A stretch of DNA of 64,000 nt from an uncultured Elusimicrobia bacterium (lineage in GTDB: Bacteria; Elusimicrobiota; Elusimicrobia; Elusimicrobiales; Elusimicrobiaceae): NCBI GenBank assembly GCA_947306425.1, contig CAMZGO010000005.1, forward strand, positions 1 through 64,000, written 5' to 3'. Made by a program: the position numbers and the translations under genes. The notes beneath the pieces are model-generated. The model was given only the letters and a program-made list of their open reading frames with translations, was not told the origin of the DNA and did not search any database. Positions 16,563-24,049 of the stretch are shown here, piece after piece (position 1 is the stretch's first letter; the number at the start of each line of letters is the position of its first letter).

Positions 16563-17315
16563 TTACAACAAAAAATGTTCGGCGGAGGTGTAGGCCTTGG
16601 CTGTACCGGTTTGAGATATCATATAGTCGCGCTTGCGTTTGCTGCCTTCAAAAAAGAGTGTTCCGGCCTTGATTTCCGACGTAAGTATGCGGTCTAAACG
16701 CTCCCCCCCTTTCAAATAGCCGGACATTTTTAAAGATTTGGAAAGTTCAAGCGCGCTCATCTTCGTTATTCCGGCGAGCATTTTTGCTGCCGCTAATGTT
16801 ATTAGTGCCGCAATTCCGGGTTTTAAATCTTTGATTTTCCTGCGCAAAATAAGGTTTGTTCCGTCAAGATATGCGATTTTAGACCATATTTTTTCGTCAA
16901 TCTGCCAAAATTGCTTTTCAGCAGGACCGGAAGTACGGGGCTTGGCTTGGACTTCTATTTTCCTTCTGCGTATTGCCGGAATATGTAAATTGTATTCAGC
17001 AGGAGTGACCTTTATCGGTTCCGGCAGCAGTTGCTCGCTTTCAGTGGTGTTTAAACTATTATTTTGCGGCGTTGAAAATACTTTTGGCGCGGTTTCCCTG
17101 TCTTGCTCCGGCTGTTGTGATAGCATGCCGGTTTTGTTTAAATACGGGGCATTTTTGCTTAAAAAATCTTCTTTTTGTGCCAAAACAAAGGGGAGAGAGC
17201 CTTCCGCTTCAAATTCTTCACCTGATTTTAAGCGCAAGCGCAGTTTGACTTTTTGGTTTTTTGCGTTTTCTTGATTAAAGTTTTGCTCGTTTTTGTTTTG
17301 AAAATAATCACTCAT
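16563..17315 (-). CDS. Hypothetical protein with possible winged-helix C-terminus
   Basis: The 250-aa protein is unrecognised. Residues 1-130 look disordered and polar, with KLRLRLKSGEEFEAEGS near the N-terminus. The last ~100 residues form a helical domain (SALELSKSLKMSGYLKGGERLDRIL, then AGTLFFEGSKRKRDYMISQTG) resembling a winged helix. ATG 17315 with GAGGG upstream is preferred over the TTG at 17330. A near-consensus promoter and repeated TGACATA motifs lie upstream, so tight, perhaps autogenous, regulation is plausible. Confidence 0.6.
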   Translation of the reverse strand: MSDYFQNKNEQNFNQENAKNQKVKLRLRLKSGEEFEAEGSLPFVLAQKEDFLSKNAPYLNKTGMLSQQPEQDRETAPKVFSTPQNNSLNTTESEQLLPEPIKVTPAEYNLHIPAIRRRKIEVQAKPRTSGPAEKQFWQIDEKIWSKIAYLDGTNLILRRKIKDLKPGIAALITLAAAKMLAGITKMSALELSKSLKMSGYLKGGERLDRILTSEIKAGTLFFEGSKRKRDYMISQTGTAKAYTSAEHFLL

Positions 17316-17370
17316 TTTAAATGCCCTCAAAATGTTTTTTAGCCTAAAATTTTTTTATATCAACAACCTT

Positions 17371-17440
17371 ATGACATATAATAGCAATATTTTTTCTTTA
17401 TGTCAAGATATGTCAAATTATGTTATTTATATGACAAACC
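17371..17440 (-). promoter_or_regulatory. Promoter with repeated TGACATA/TATGTCA motifs
   Basis: On the minus strand TTGACA (complement of 17401-17406), 17-nt spacer and TATTAT (complement of 17378-17383) drive the gene at 16563-17315. TGACAT-type hexamers recur at 17373, 17401, 17411 and 17432 in both orientations, with one more at 17508. Such clustering around a promoter suggests repressor sites. Confidence 0.6.
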
Positions 17441-18000
17441 TTGTTAAAAAGTATTATTTTCAGACGGTAAATTTTTTGGTATATACTTGTTTTGCTTTAT
17501 TGAGCGCTTGACATATAAATTTTTGTACGCAAAATTTACATTTTTTTTGATTTTCCCCCTTTCAAATTTTGGATTGATTTTGAAAGCGTGTTTTGGCTTA
17601 ATTTTTATACCTAATAATTTTATTAGCAGTTTTAGCATAATATTTATGCCAATATTTTAAGTAGTTTGAGGTTTAAGAAATTAACAATTTTATAAAGTTA
17701 AGACCAAATAATTAACAATTTGGAATATGTGGATGATTTTTGGGTTTTTGAAATTTAGATTTTTTTGATATTTTTTGTTTTTGGAGGTTAGATTTTTGGA
17801 AAAACCGGGAAATTTTTAAAAACCAAAAATTTTTACCACTCCCCCCATTTTTCCCCCAAAAAGGACTTTGGCACAATATTTATGTCAAAGATGTAAAAAA
17901 GTTCAAAATTGAAAAAAAACCTGAAGTGTTTTAGCCAAAGGGTTGGTTTAGGTTTCCCTGAAATGGCTAAACAACTTGCTTGGGTAATAAGTTTTTCTTA
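17441..18000. other. AT-rich intergenic stretch
   Basis: No supported gene. A 64-codon minus frame (17444-17638) lacks an SD and has biased composition. One hairpin is visible, TTTAGCCA (17930-17937) with TGGCTAAA (17964-17971). Confidence 0.6.
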
Positions 18001-18003
18001 TAG

Positions 18004-18030
18004 CAAAAAGCCACGGGCGGAAGCCCGTGG
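18004..18030 (-). terminator. Rho-independent terminator
   Basis: CCACGGGC and GCCCGTGG (18011-18030) form an 8-bp GC-rich stem with a TTCC loop. On the minus strand it is followed by CTTTTTG, ending the lipoprotein transcript. Confidence 0.85.
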
Positions 18031-18070
18031 TAGTTTACTTAAATTATCATTTCTTTCAAAAGTTTCAAAA

Positions 18071-18850
18071 CTATCTGTATCCTAACAATCGTGCGCATTT
18101 ATTTTGAAAATATAGTTCAAAAACTTGATACTTGCTACGGTCACTACTTCCCCAACGACACCCACTATTATTATAACTAAGATAAACATATGGACACCGT
18201 TTCCTTATTGATTCTATTCGTTCACAAAAACTTATAGCATTGTTATTGGTCTCCCATTCTTTTAAAATTTCAGAAGATTTATATAGGCAACTATCGTGCT
18301 CCTCTCTCCAATCTTTTTGTAATTTTTCTAATTTTTTGTTTTTTAAATTATTTATCCATTGCTGGCGTTTAGTTTTGGATGCCAATTTCACTTTAATAAA
18401 ATTTACAGAATAAACAGTATTTTTTAATCCAGATTGAGTTGTATAACTATAAGGTTTTGCCTCTTTTGATGATACACAAATATCCTCAGGGAATTTGTAA
18501 TAAGCATTAACTCCTAATTGTTGCACGGAATAGGGTAATTTAACGTGGTATATATATGAGGGATTACATCCAATGGGTCCGCACAAATAAGCTAAAAATT
18601 CCCGGGAATTAATCTGTTGTATAGGGCGCATTCCTTTTTGGTAGCTACCGCAGTCTTCATAATCATATTTTGCAACTCCTTCCGCAATTTCCTCCTCAGA
18701 CAGTGAAACATCAGTTGGCATTTCTTCAACATTGCCACAATCAAATACAGGCTTAGGCATTTCTTGTTCAAAGCGTTCCCTTCTTTGTTGCGGCGTTAAA
18801 CATGCTCCTAGAATCAAACATCCTATTAATATTATTAATAATTTCTTCAT
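18071..18850 (-). CDS. Hypothetical lipoprotein
   Basis: The 259-aa protein starts with MKKLLIILIGCLILGAC, a type II signal peptide with lipobox LGAC. The mature part has many Cys (for example FDCGN, YEDCGS, LCGPIGC, RCPYVYLS) and a Lys/Glu-rich helical stretch near residues 170-200. No family is recognised. ATG 18850 with AAAGGAG is chosen over longer in-frame starts because it gives the signal peptide. It likely shares a transcript with the zinc-ribbon gene upstream and therefore with leader element ii. Confidence 0.8.
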   Translation of the reverse strand: MKKLLIILIGCLILGACLTPQQRRERFEQEMPKPVFDCGNVEEMPTDVSLSEEEIAEGVAKYDYEDCGSYQKGMRPIQQINSREFLAYLCGPIGCNPSYIYHVKLPYSVQQLGVNAYYKFPEDICVSSKEAKPYSYTTQSGLKNTVYSVNFIKVKLASKTKRQQWINNLKNKKLEKLQKDWREEHDSCLYKSSEILKEWETNNNAISFCERIESIRKRCPYVYLSYNNSGCRWGSSDRSKYQVFELYFQNKCARLLGYR

Positions 18851-18968
18851 TTTTGTTCTCCTTTTGTATTCCATTAATATGTAAGAAAGAATTGAATTGT
18901 TCTTCTGGAATTTGCCAAGCTTTAACTGGCGAATGTTCATTAATTTTTATACATATAATTTGTTTCAT
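18768..18968 (-). CDS. Possible small ORF between TM2 gene and lipoprotein
   Basis: A 66-codon frame begins 14 bp after the zinc-ribbon/TM2 stop, with GAGAA upstream, and encodes MKQIICIKINEHSPVKAWQI and so on. It overlaps the lipoprotein start by 83 bp in another frame, which makes full-length translation doubtful. No family is recognised. Confidence 0.25.
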   Translation of the reverse strand: MKQIICIKINEHSPVKAWQIPEEQFNSFLHINGIQKENKNEEIINNINRMFDSRSMFNAATKKGTL

Positions 18969-18982
18969 ATTTTCTCATATAA

Positions 18983-19354
18983 TTACTTTTCAAGGCCATT
19001 ATATGTTTTGTCAAATTCTGCTTGGTCCATACTGGCTATGCGTATAAAATTTATAATTTCTATAATTGCTAGTGCAAAAAAGAAAATAGGTGCTAAGCCC
19101 ACAACCAATGAAATTGATCCTGCAATTAAGACCGCGATACCAAAGGCAAGATTGCCCGTATAGAAATGACCGCCCGCAACAAACCAAAGAAAAAATGTAA
19201 GCAATAATGCAACAGTTTTGCTTTTTCTTTCTTCTTTTGGTTTTAAGCCCATTGCTTTTTCTTTAGCTCTTGTCGGATTATACCCACAATTCGGGCATGC
19301 CTCTGCCATATCTGAAAATTCTTTACCACATTCTTTACATTTAATTAATGCCAT
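18983..19354 (-). CDS. Zinc-ribbon plus TM2-like membrane protein
   Basis: The 123-aa protein starts with a zinc ribbon, CKECGKEF and CPNCGYNP (four Cys as two CxxC pairs). A charged linker and two hydrophobic segments follow; the first is flanked by SKTVALLLTFFLW and GGHFYTGN, close to the TM2-domain signature (KS...A..L..FLG.lGaHrFYlG). AAAGGAG lies upstream of the ATG. The function is unknown; TM2 proteins are often tied to stress or envelope sensing. It is the one non-pilin gene downstream of a leader element of this family. Confidence 0.82.
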   Translation of the reverse strand: MALIKCKECGKEFSDMAEACPNCGYNPTRAKEKAMGLKPKEERKSKTVALLLTFFLWFVAGGHFYTGNLAFGIAVLIAGSISLVVGLAPIFFFALAIIEIINFIRIASMDQAEFDKTYNGLEK

Positions 19355-19435
19355 ATTATTTTCTCCTTTAATTTAATTCTTTACAACTTTTACTACAAAA
19401 TTTTTTTATTCTAAAATACCTCCTAAAATTTTCCC

Positions 19436-19632
19436 AATGAAAAACGGCTGGGTAATTCTGACCTAGTCTAATGCCAAAAATTATACAGCCGTAGTTATGT
19501 GCCTAAACACATAACATTAGCAAAACAATTTTAAGGGAGCTACCCTCAAAATCGTTTTGCCATGACAGCTGCTTTTGAACTAGACTAGGCCTTCTGTTAG
19601 AAAGCACTTCTTTTTAAGAAACTCAAAAACAG
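19436..19632 (-). promoter_or_regulatory. Structured leader element ii (attenuator-like)
   Basis: Minus-strand RNA. P1 is 9 bp (19462-19470 with 19581-19589). Hairpin 3 (19520-19560, arms GCAAAAC.ATTTT.AGGG) and hairpin 4 (19494-19515, GTTATGTG/CACATAAC) lie inside. ACGGCTG (complement of 19486-19492) can pair upstream with CAGCTGT (complement of 19565-19571, one G-U) or downstream with CAGCCGT (complement of 19444-19450) followed by TTTTTCATT. The 5' motif CTGTTTTTGA (complement of 19623-19632) pairs with TCAAAAGCAG (complement of 19569-19578). Small hairpins occupy 19589-19605 and 19608-19620. Confidence 0.8.
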
Positions 19633-19638
19633 ATCAAA

Positions 19639-19665
19639 TTATGTCGGGGGAAATCTTCCCCGCAT
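19639..19665 (-). other. Possible 8-codon leader peptide ORF
   Basis: ATG at 19665 opens MRGRFPPT and a TAA. AAGGAG lies 10 nt upstream (complement of 19676-19681). The ORF overlaps a CGGGGAA/TTCCCCCG-type hairpin just before element ii. The mapped -10 (TGCTATACT, complement of 19688-19696) would put the SD at the very 5' end of the RNA, so translation is uncertain. Confidence 0.25.
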
Positions 19666-19771
19666 TGTAAAAATTCTCCTTTTTAAAAGTATAGCATTTT
19701 TGAAAAATAAAAAGGAAAACTTTTTGATTAAAAAATTATAAAATATACTTATAAATAAAAGGAGGATGTAC

Positions 19772-20593
19772 ATGAAAAAGTTATTAATGTGTGTTGCATT
19801 AATTGCTACTTTAGGTATTGGTGCGGCAGCAGAATCCCCAATCAAATTATCTTTAATTGATAATATCGCTTGGCCTAACCCTAAGCATACAAATGTGGTT
19901 TTAGGGCTTCTTGATGCTAAAACCCCGGAAGTTTCCGGTGTGTCTTTAGTCGGTATTTCTTCAAGAGCTGATAAAGTTAACGGTTTATCCGCCTCTTATG
20001 CTTATACGGTATCAAAAGAATTAAACGGTGTGCAGTATGGTATATATAACGCAACCTATAAAGCAAAAGGTGTTACAGATGGTATAGTTAACTATAATAA
20101 AAATGCTTTTACAGGTTTGCAAATAGGTTTTGTAAATATTGCAAAAGAAAATATTAAAGGTGTACAAACAGGTCTCATAGTTGATTATGCAAAAAACTTG
20201 AAAGGTGCACAACTTGCCTTTTTTGTAAATGTTGCTAAAAAAGCAGAAGGTGCACAAATTACACTTCTTACTAACTATGTAAATAATTTAGACGGTGCAC
20301 AAATTGCATTATTAAATATTGCTGAAAATATGAGAGGTGCACAATTGGGTGCTATTAACATCGTATCTAAAGAAATGAAAGGTTTTCAACTTGCGAATTG
20401 GGTTAACTATGCCGGAAGTTTGGAAGGTATGCAACTTGCATTGTTAAATATTGCCGGGGATATGAAAGGTTTTCAACTTGGTTTTGTAAACTATGCACAC
20501 CGTATGGAAAAAGGTTTGCAAATCGGTTTATTTAACATTATTGAACATAACGGTTTGTTACCGGCTTTAGTACTAGTAAACGGAAGATTTTAG
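19772..20593 (+). CDS. Exported repeat protein (LA_2272-type surface repeats)
   Basis: The 273-aa protein has a signal peptide (MKKLLMCVALIATLGIGAAA) and then about ten repeats of roughly 18-20 residues with the pattern G.Q.G..N.A....(K/E)G, for example GLQIGFVNIA, GAQLAFFVNVA, GAQIALLNIA, GFQLGFVNYA. This resembles the LA_2272 family of surface repeat proteins; regular spacing suggests a beta-solenoid or barrel. ATG 19772 is chosen because AAAGGAGG overlaps the earlier ATG at 19766. AT-rich -10-like sequence (TATAAA) lies just upstream. Partner or ligand is unknown. Confidence 0.78.
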   Translation: MKKLLMCVALIATLGIGAAAESPIKLSLIDNIAWPNPKHTNVVLGLLDAKTPEVSGVSLVGISSRADKVNGLSASYAYTVSKELNGVQYGIYNATYKAKGVTDGIVNYNKNAFTGLQIGFVNIAKENIKGVQTGLIVDYAKNLKGAQLAFFVNVAKKAEGAQITLLTNYVNNLDGAQIALLNIAENMRGAQLGAINIVSKEMKGFQLANWVNYAGSLEGMQLALLNIAGDMKGFQLGFVNYAHRMEKGLQIGLFNIIEHNGLLPALVLVNGRF

Positions 20594-20621
20594 TTTTTAA
20601 GACTGACATTTTTCCTACATT

Positions 20622-20653
20622 AAAAAAGGGCTGCTTTTGGGCAGCCCTTTTTT
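20622..20653. terminator. Bidirectional rho-independent terminator
   Basis: AAAAAAGGGCTGC and GCAGCCCTTTTTT form a 13-bp stem with T-runs on both strands. It sits between the convergent repeat-protein and tsf genes. Confidence 0.95.
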
Positions 20654-20672
20654 GTAAGTGTCAAACTTTAAA

Positions 20673-21518
20673 TTAGAATCTGACAAAGCGGACAACTTTA
20701 ATTTCCGCACCGTTTTTCTTGCCGGTTTCGGCAATTAAATCACGTACTGAAATTTTGGAGTCCTTAAAATAAGGTTGGTCAAGCAAGCAGACATCCTTGT
20801 AGAACTTTTTAATTCTGCCTGGAATCATCTTCTCAATTGCTGCTTGAGGTTTGCCTTCGTTCTTTGCTTGTGTTAAGGCGATTTCCTTTTCCTTTTCAAT
20901 AACTTCGGCAGGAACATCGGCCTCGTCTAAATATTGGGCAACCATACCGACGGCTTGCATAGAAAGATCTTTTGCAAATTTCATCATTTCTTCTTTCTTT
21001 GCAGGGTCGCAGGCACCTTCATGTTTGCAGGCAAGTTCAACCAAAGCGGCTTTTTTGTTGTCGGAGTGCAAGTAGTAATTCATTAAGCAGCTGTCTTGGC
21101 CCAAAGTCCAGCAAATGGCTTTTGTAAAGGAAACATTTTCCCCAAATTTCGGGGCAAGTTCCTGAATCATTGCTTGGATGTTTGCGTCTTTAGTATAATC
21201 CGCAACAGTCGGGTTTGCCAACATATAATCTGCAATTTTATCAACTAAGGCAATAAAATCCGGGGTTTTGGCGACGAAGTCCGTTTCGCAACCAAGGTAT
21301 GCCATAGCAATGGTTTTGCCGTCGGCAGAGGTTTTGATTGAGATACGTCCCTCTTTAGTTTCGCGGCCTGCGCGTTTTGCCATATCGGCCAAACCTTTTT
21401 TGCGAAGGTAAGTGACTGCGGCTTCAACATCATTGTTATTTTGAGCCAAGGCTTCCTTGCAAGCACCGAGGCCTGCGCCGGTCTTTTCCCTTAAAATTTT
21501 GATTTGTTCAAGTGACAT
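20673..21518 (-). CDS. tsf: Translation elongation factor EF-Ts
   Basis: The 281-aa protein recharges EF-Tu with GTP. It has the N-terminal UBA-like domain (KILREKTGAGLGACKEAL, VEAAVTYLRKKG) and the core signature GCETDFVAKTPDF near residue 80, where Asp and Phe contact EF-Tu. The length is standard. It follows rpsB by 13 bp on the same strand. Confidence 0.97.
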   Translation of the reverse strand: MSLEQIKILREKTGAGLGACKEALAQNNNDVEAAVTYLRKKGLADMAKRAGRETKEGRISIKTSADGKTIAMAYLGCETDFVAKTPDFIALVDKIADYMLANPTVADYTKDANIQAMIQELAPKFGENVSFTKAICWTLGQDSCLMNYYLHSDNKKAALVELACKHEGACDPAKKEEMMKFAKDLSMQAVGMVAQYLDEADVPAEVIEKEKEIALTQAKNEGKPQAAIEKMIPGRIKKFYKDVCLLDQPYFKDSKISVRDLIAETGKKNGAEIKVVRFVRF

Positions 21519-21531
21519 TTTTTACTTCTCC

Positions 21532-22449
21532 TTATTTTTTGAGCTTAGAGGCAAGGGCTTCTTTTTTGGCCTTTTTTTCTTCGCGGCCGTGGGCCTTTAC
21601 TTCAGGCTCAAGTTCTTCTTCTTCCTCTAAGGTTTCTTCGGTAATATCTGAACCGATGGCCTTTTTAAATGCTTCTGCAAGAACAGGGTTTTCAACTTCT
21701 TTTTCTTCAACTTGTTCTTCTGCCGGTGCAGCGGCTTGTTCGCCTTCTGCGGTTACTATACCGTTTGCTTCGTTGCGGCCTTCAATAATTGAATCTGCAA
21801 TTGCGGCGCAGAATAATTTGATTGAGCGTGCTGCGTCGTCATTACCCGGTATTGGTACATCAATATTATCCGGGTCGCAGTTTGTATCACAAACACCGAC
21901 GACGGTTATACCTAAAGTTTTAGCTTCGCGGACTGCACCTTGTGTATCCATCGGGTCAATTACAAAAAGGATATTGGGTAAAGTGCGCATATCTCTAATA
22001 CCGCCCAAAAGTTTTTTAAGACGGTTCATTTCTTTAGTTAAGCGGGAAGATTCTTTTTTGGAAATTGCTTTTAAAACACCTTCTGCTTCCCATTTTTCAA
22101 GTTCGGCTAATCTTTCAACAGATTTGCGGACTGTTTGGAAATTGGTTAAAGTTCCGCCGAGCCACTTTTCGCTGATGCAAGGGCAGTTTGCTCTTTCGGC
22201 TTCAATTTTGATTACATCTTGTGCTTGTTTTTTCGTTCCTACGAATAAAAACTTTGCACCTTTTTTTGATTCTTCTTTGACAAAAGCACAAGCTTTTTTA
22301 AGTTCGCGTGCGGTTTTTTGCAAGTCAAGAATATGGACGCCGTTCCTTTCACCGAAAATATAGCGCCCCATTTTGGGATTCCAGCGTGAAGTTTGATGGC
22401 CGAAGTGGACACCCGCTTCAAGCATGGCTTTCATTGATACATTACTCAT
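21532..22449 (-). CDS. rpsB: Ribosomal protein S2
   Basis: The 305-aa protein contains the S2 signatures [19 protein letters not shown] near the N-terminus and [18 protein letters not shown] with [10 protein letters not shown] near residue 200. It is longer than the usual ~230-255 aa because of a ~70-residue acidic, Ala/Glu/Lys-rich C-terminal tail. The tail is probably disordered and varies between phyla. AAGGAG precedes the ATG, and tsf follows. Confidence 0.96.
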   Translation of the reverse strand: MSNVSMKAMLEAGVHFGHQTSRWNPKMGRYIFGERNGVHILDLQKTARELKKACAFVKEESKKGAKFLFVGTKKQAQDVIKIEAERANCPCISEKWLGGTLTNFQTVRKSVERLAELEKWEAEGVLKAISKKESSRLTKEMNRLKKLLGGIRDMRTLPNILFVIDPMDTQGAVREAKTLGITVVGVCDTNCDPDNIDVPIPGNDDAARSIKLFCAAIADSIIEGRNEANGIVTAEGEQAAAPAEEQVEEKEVENPVLAEAFKKAIGSDITEETLEEEEELEPEVKAHGREEKKAKKEALASKLKK

Positions 22450-22455
22450 TTTTTC

Positions 22456-22581
22456 TCCTTGTAAGCAACGGCCTAAATTTGGGTAGAGGTTACCCAGAGC
22501 GGTCGTTTACTTTGGCAGTTTATCGGGGCATTTGATTTACGAACTTTTTTCGCCCCTTTAAATCTGCGTACTTATATTATA
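22456..22581 (-). promoter_or_regulatory. rpsB promoter and structured leader
   Basis: On the minus strand TGCTATAAT (complement of 22576-22584) is an extended -10. The leader then holds GGGGC/GCCCC and GGGTA/TACCC hairpins before the SD. S2 is autoregulated through its leader in several phyla, so feedback control is likely but not proven. Confidence 0.5.
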
Positions 22582-22667
22582 GCAAATTTAGAGGAAGTTT
22601 AATTTTACGTGTTAACGTTCCGCGTTATGCGCACAAACGCGCAGAACGTGCTTGCACATTTAAGTGC

Positions 22668-22754
22668 TTTTTGATTTTTCTGCTCCTAAAGTACCGAGAT
22701 GTCGCTACGCTCCCCATACTTCGCGGTACTCGTCGTCGCAGAGAAAATCAAAAA
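22668..22754 (+). repeat. Nested hairpin element, copy 2
   Basis: Outer arms TTTTTGATTTTTCTGC (22668-22683) and its complement (22738-22754, one extra base); inner AGTACCG/CGGTACT (22690-22696 with 22724-22730). It has the same plan as the elements at 11761 and 26085. Confidence 0.65.
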
Positions 22755-22760
22755 TCATCT

Positions 22761-23341
22761 TAAATTTGCTGCGCAGCGCGTGAACACGCACGCGCGCTAC
22801 TGTGCAGCGCGAAATTATGCTCGCACGCTACGGTTTATCTATAATAATTATAACTTGTTGATGACCAATGATGTTCTAACGGGACACCCCAGCCTGAATT
22901 TGTTTGATATTTCTCTCCGAAAGAAGCACATATTTTATTTGCTTTTTCATTATTTTCTTGTGCAAGGCATATTCCGCGTGAATCAGTTGCTTGACCGTAT
23001 GGGTCAGTTAATGACTCCATATAGTATATAGATAAATCTATATTTCCGCAATCAATCATAGACGGCCAAGCACTAATAGAAGAATTATATTGATTGTTTG
23101 ACATACAACAAAAAATTTTTCCATTATCAACGCATTTATACATATGGTTTCCTTTTTTGTTTGCTTTAAAATCACTGGATATCGTTATTGAAAGTTCTTC
23201 AAAATTTTGAGTACCTTCATTATGTACTAAGAGATAATCATTATAAGCTGTTCTAAGAGATGATACAATTGTTTGATATTTTTTGAATTCCGCTTTCCCA
23301 ACAACAATTTGATATTTTGGTATGGCAATTGCGGCAAGTAT
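22761..23341. repeat. Mosaic pilin repeat, copy A
   Basis: Pairs with 26216-26796. A 261-bp block (23081-23341) is identical to 26536-26796, and a 131-bp block differs at two bases. Two short patches in the coding C-terminus and the N-terminal coding sequence are diverged. The downstream GC-rich tail (GCAGCGCGTGAACACGCAC) is shared as well. Confidence 0.9.
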
Positions 23342-23416
23342 ACCAATAATTAATACGACGACTAAAAGTTCTATAAGAGTAAAACCTTTAGCGAATTTTT
23401 TATTTGTGTTTATCAT
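22835..23416 (-). CDS. Type IV pilin-like protein, mosaic copy A
   Basis: The 193-aa prepilin has leader MINTNKKFAKG and [27 protein letters not shown] 23416 with AAGGAG is preferred over the longer frame. Its central region is identical in DNA to the gene at 26290-26880. It differs in two patches: SISAWPSMID (versus SYSHWESRIA) and EKYQTNSGWGVPLEHHWS (versus NKYQTAPGWAIPVINNYQ). These patches lie near conserved Cys residues, so they are likely exposed disulfide-framed loops. Leader element iii lies upstream. Confidence 0.9.
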   Translation of the reverse strand: MINTNKKFAKGFTLIELLVVVLIIGILAAIAIPKYQIVVGKAEFKKYQTIVSSLRTAYNDYLLVHNEGTQNFEELSITISSDFKANKKGNHMYKCVDNGKIFCCMSNNQYNSSISAWPSMIDCGNIDLSIYYMESLTDPYGQATDSRGICLAQENNEKANKICASFGEKYQTNSGWGVPLEHHWSSTSYNYYR

Positions 23417-23439
23417 TTTATTCTCCTTACTATTTGGGG

Positions 23440-23625
23440 AAAAAAGACGGCCGCGTTTATTGCGAACAACCACACCCACAATAAAAACAGCCGTAGTTTA
23501 TCTGAAAACGATAAACACTAAGCACAAAATAGACGGGTAATTATTCCGTTTATTTTATGCCTTATGCCGTATTTGGGGTGGTTGTGCCTTAATAATAAGA
23601 CGGTGCCTTTTGGCGCCCAAAACAG
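23440..23625 (-). promoter_or_regulatory. Structured pilin leader element iii (attenuator-like)
   Basis: Minus-strand RNA. P1 pairs 23467-23477 with 23575-23584 (CAACCAC core, one bulge). Hairpin 3 is 23526-23556 and hairpin 4 is 23496-23516. The terminator is strongest here: ACGGCTG (complement of 23488-23494) plus TTTATTGTG pair with CGCAATAAA plus CGGCCGT (complement of 23447-23453), followed by CTTTTTT. Both non-Watson-Crick pairs are G-U on this strand. The upstream alternative strand reads TACGGCA, so the antiterminator pairing seen in the other copies is missing. The 5' motif (complement of 23616-23625) still pairs with 23567-23577. Confidence 0.75.
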
Positions 23626-23714
23626 ACTAAATCTTTAGAACAGTAAAAACTGCTTACTGTCCTAAATATTCTATTAAATTAGGTAAAAAAAATCAATAAA
23701 AATTATTGTACTAA

Positions 23715-23720
23715 AGTATA
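23715..23720 (-). promoter_or_regulatory. -10 candidate for pilin A leader
   Basis: TATACT on the minus strand, about 90 nt upstream of element iii and just past the end of the HTH gene at 23730. The -35 is weak. Confidence 0.35.
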
Positions 23721-23729
23721 GAAATGTTT

Positions 23730-24041
23730 TTAATTATGCAGATTTGTTATTGAAGAATTTTTTTCTGCAAAATCAAAAGTTATTCTAACACCGAAAACCG
23801 CCAAAATGCGTGAAAGATTATCAAAAGACGGGCTTACACCGTCTAAAGTGTCATAAATTTCAACGCGGTTTAATTTTGTCATTTTTACAAAATTTTCAAC
23901 CCCGGTCCATTTTACTGCTTGTAAAATAGCATGGAAGAAAGCAATTTTTTCACCGCCGTTATTAAATTCCTGTACGGCAGTTTTTACAGAGGAAAGAATT
24001 TCTTCTGCTGTATGTGTTGAATTATTTTCATTTGTATTCAT
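23730..24041 (-). CDS. HTH antidote-like protein (orphan HigA-type)
   Basis: The 103-aa protein matches the probable addiction-module antidote family: FVKMTKLNRVEIYDTLDGVSPSFDNLSRILAVFGVRITF corresponds to a Cro/C1-type helix-turn-helix (MTKLNR...PSFDNLSRIL). Such antidotes normally pair with a RelE/HigB-like toxin. Neither neighbour is a toxin (M29 peptidase upstream, pilin downstream), so it is an orphan regulator here. It follows the peptidase by 8 bp. Confidence 0.75.
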   Translation of the reverse strand: MNTNENNSTHTAEEILSSVKTAVQEFNNGGEKIAFFHAILQAVKWTGVENFVKMTKLNRVEIYDTLDGVSPSFDNLSRILAVFGVRITFDFAEKNSSITNLHN

Positions 24042-24049
24042 AAAGTCTC

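Noticed and set aside
16461-16697. Plus-strand ORF with helical, Lys-rich translation
   Set aside because: It lacks an SD, overlaps the 3' end of the better-supported minus-strand gene at 16563-17315, and two overlapping frames look equally random.
17444-17638. 64-codon minus-strand ORF
   Set aside because: No SD, composition driven by AT-rich DNA, no recognisable domain.
22761-22834. GC-rich GCAGCGCG segments as a separate mobile repeat
   Set aside because: Both copies occur only as the downstream tails of the two mosaic pilin genes, so they were most simply duplicated with them.
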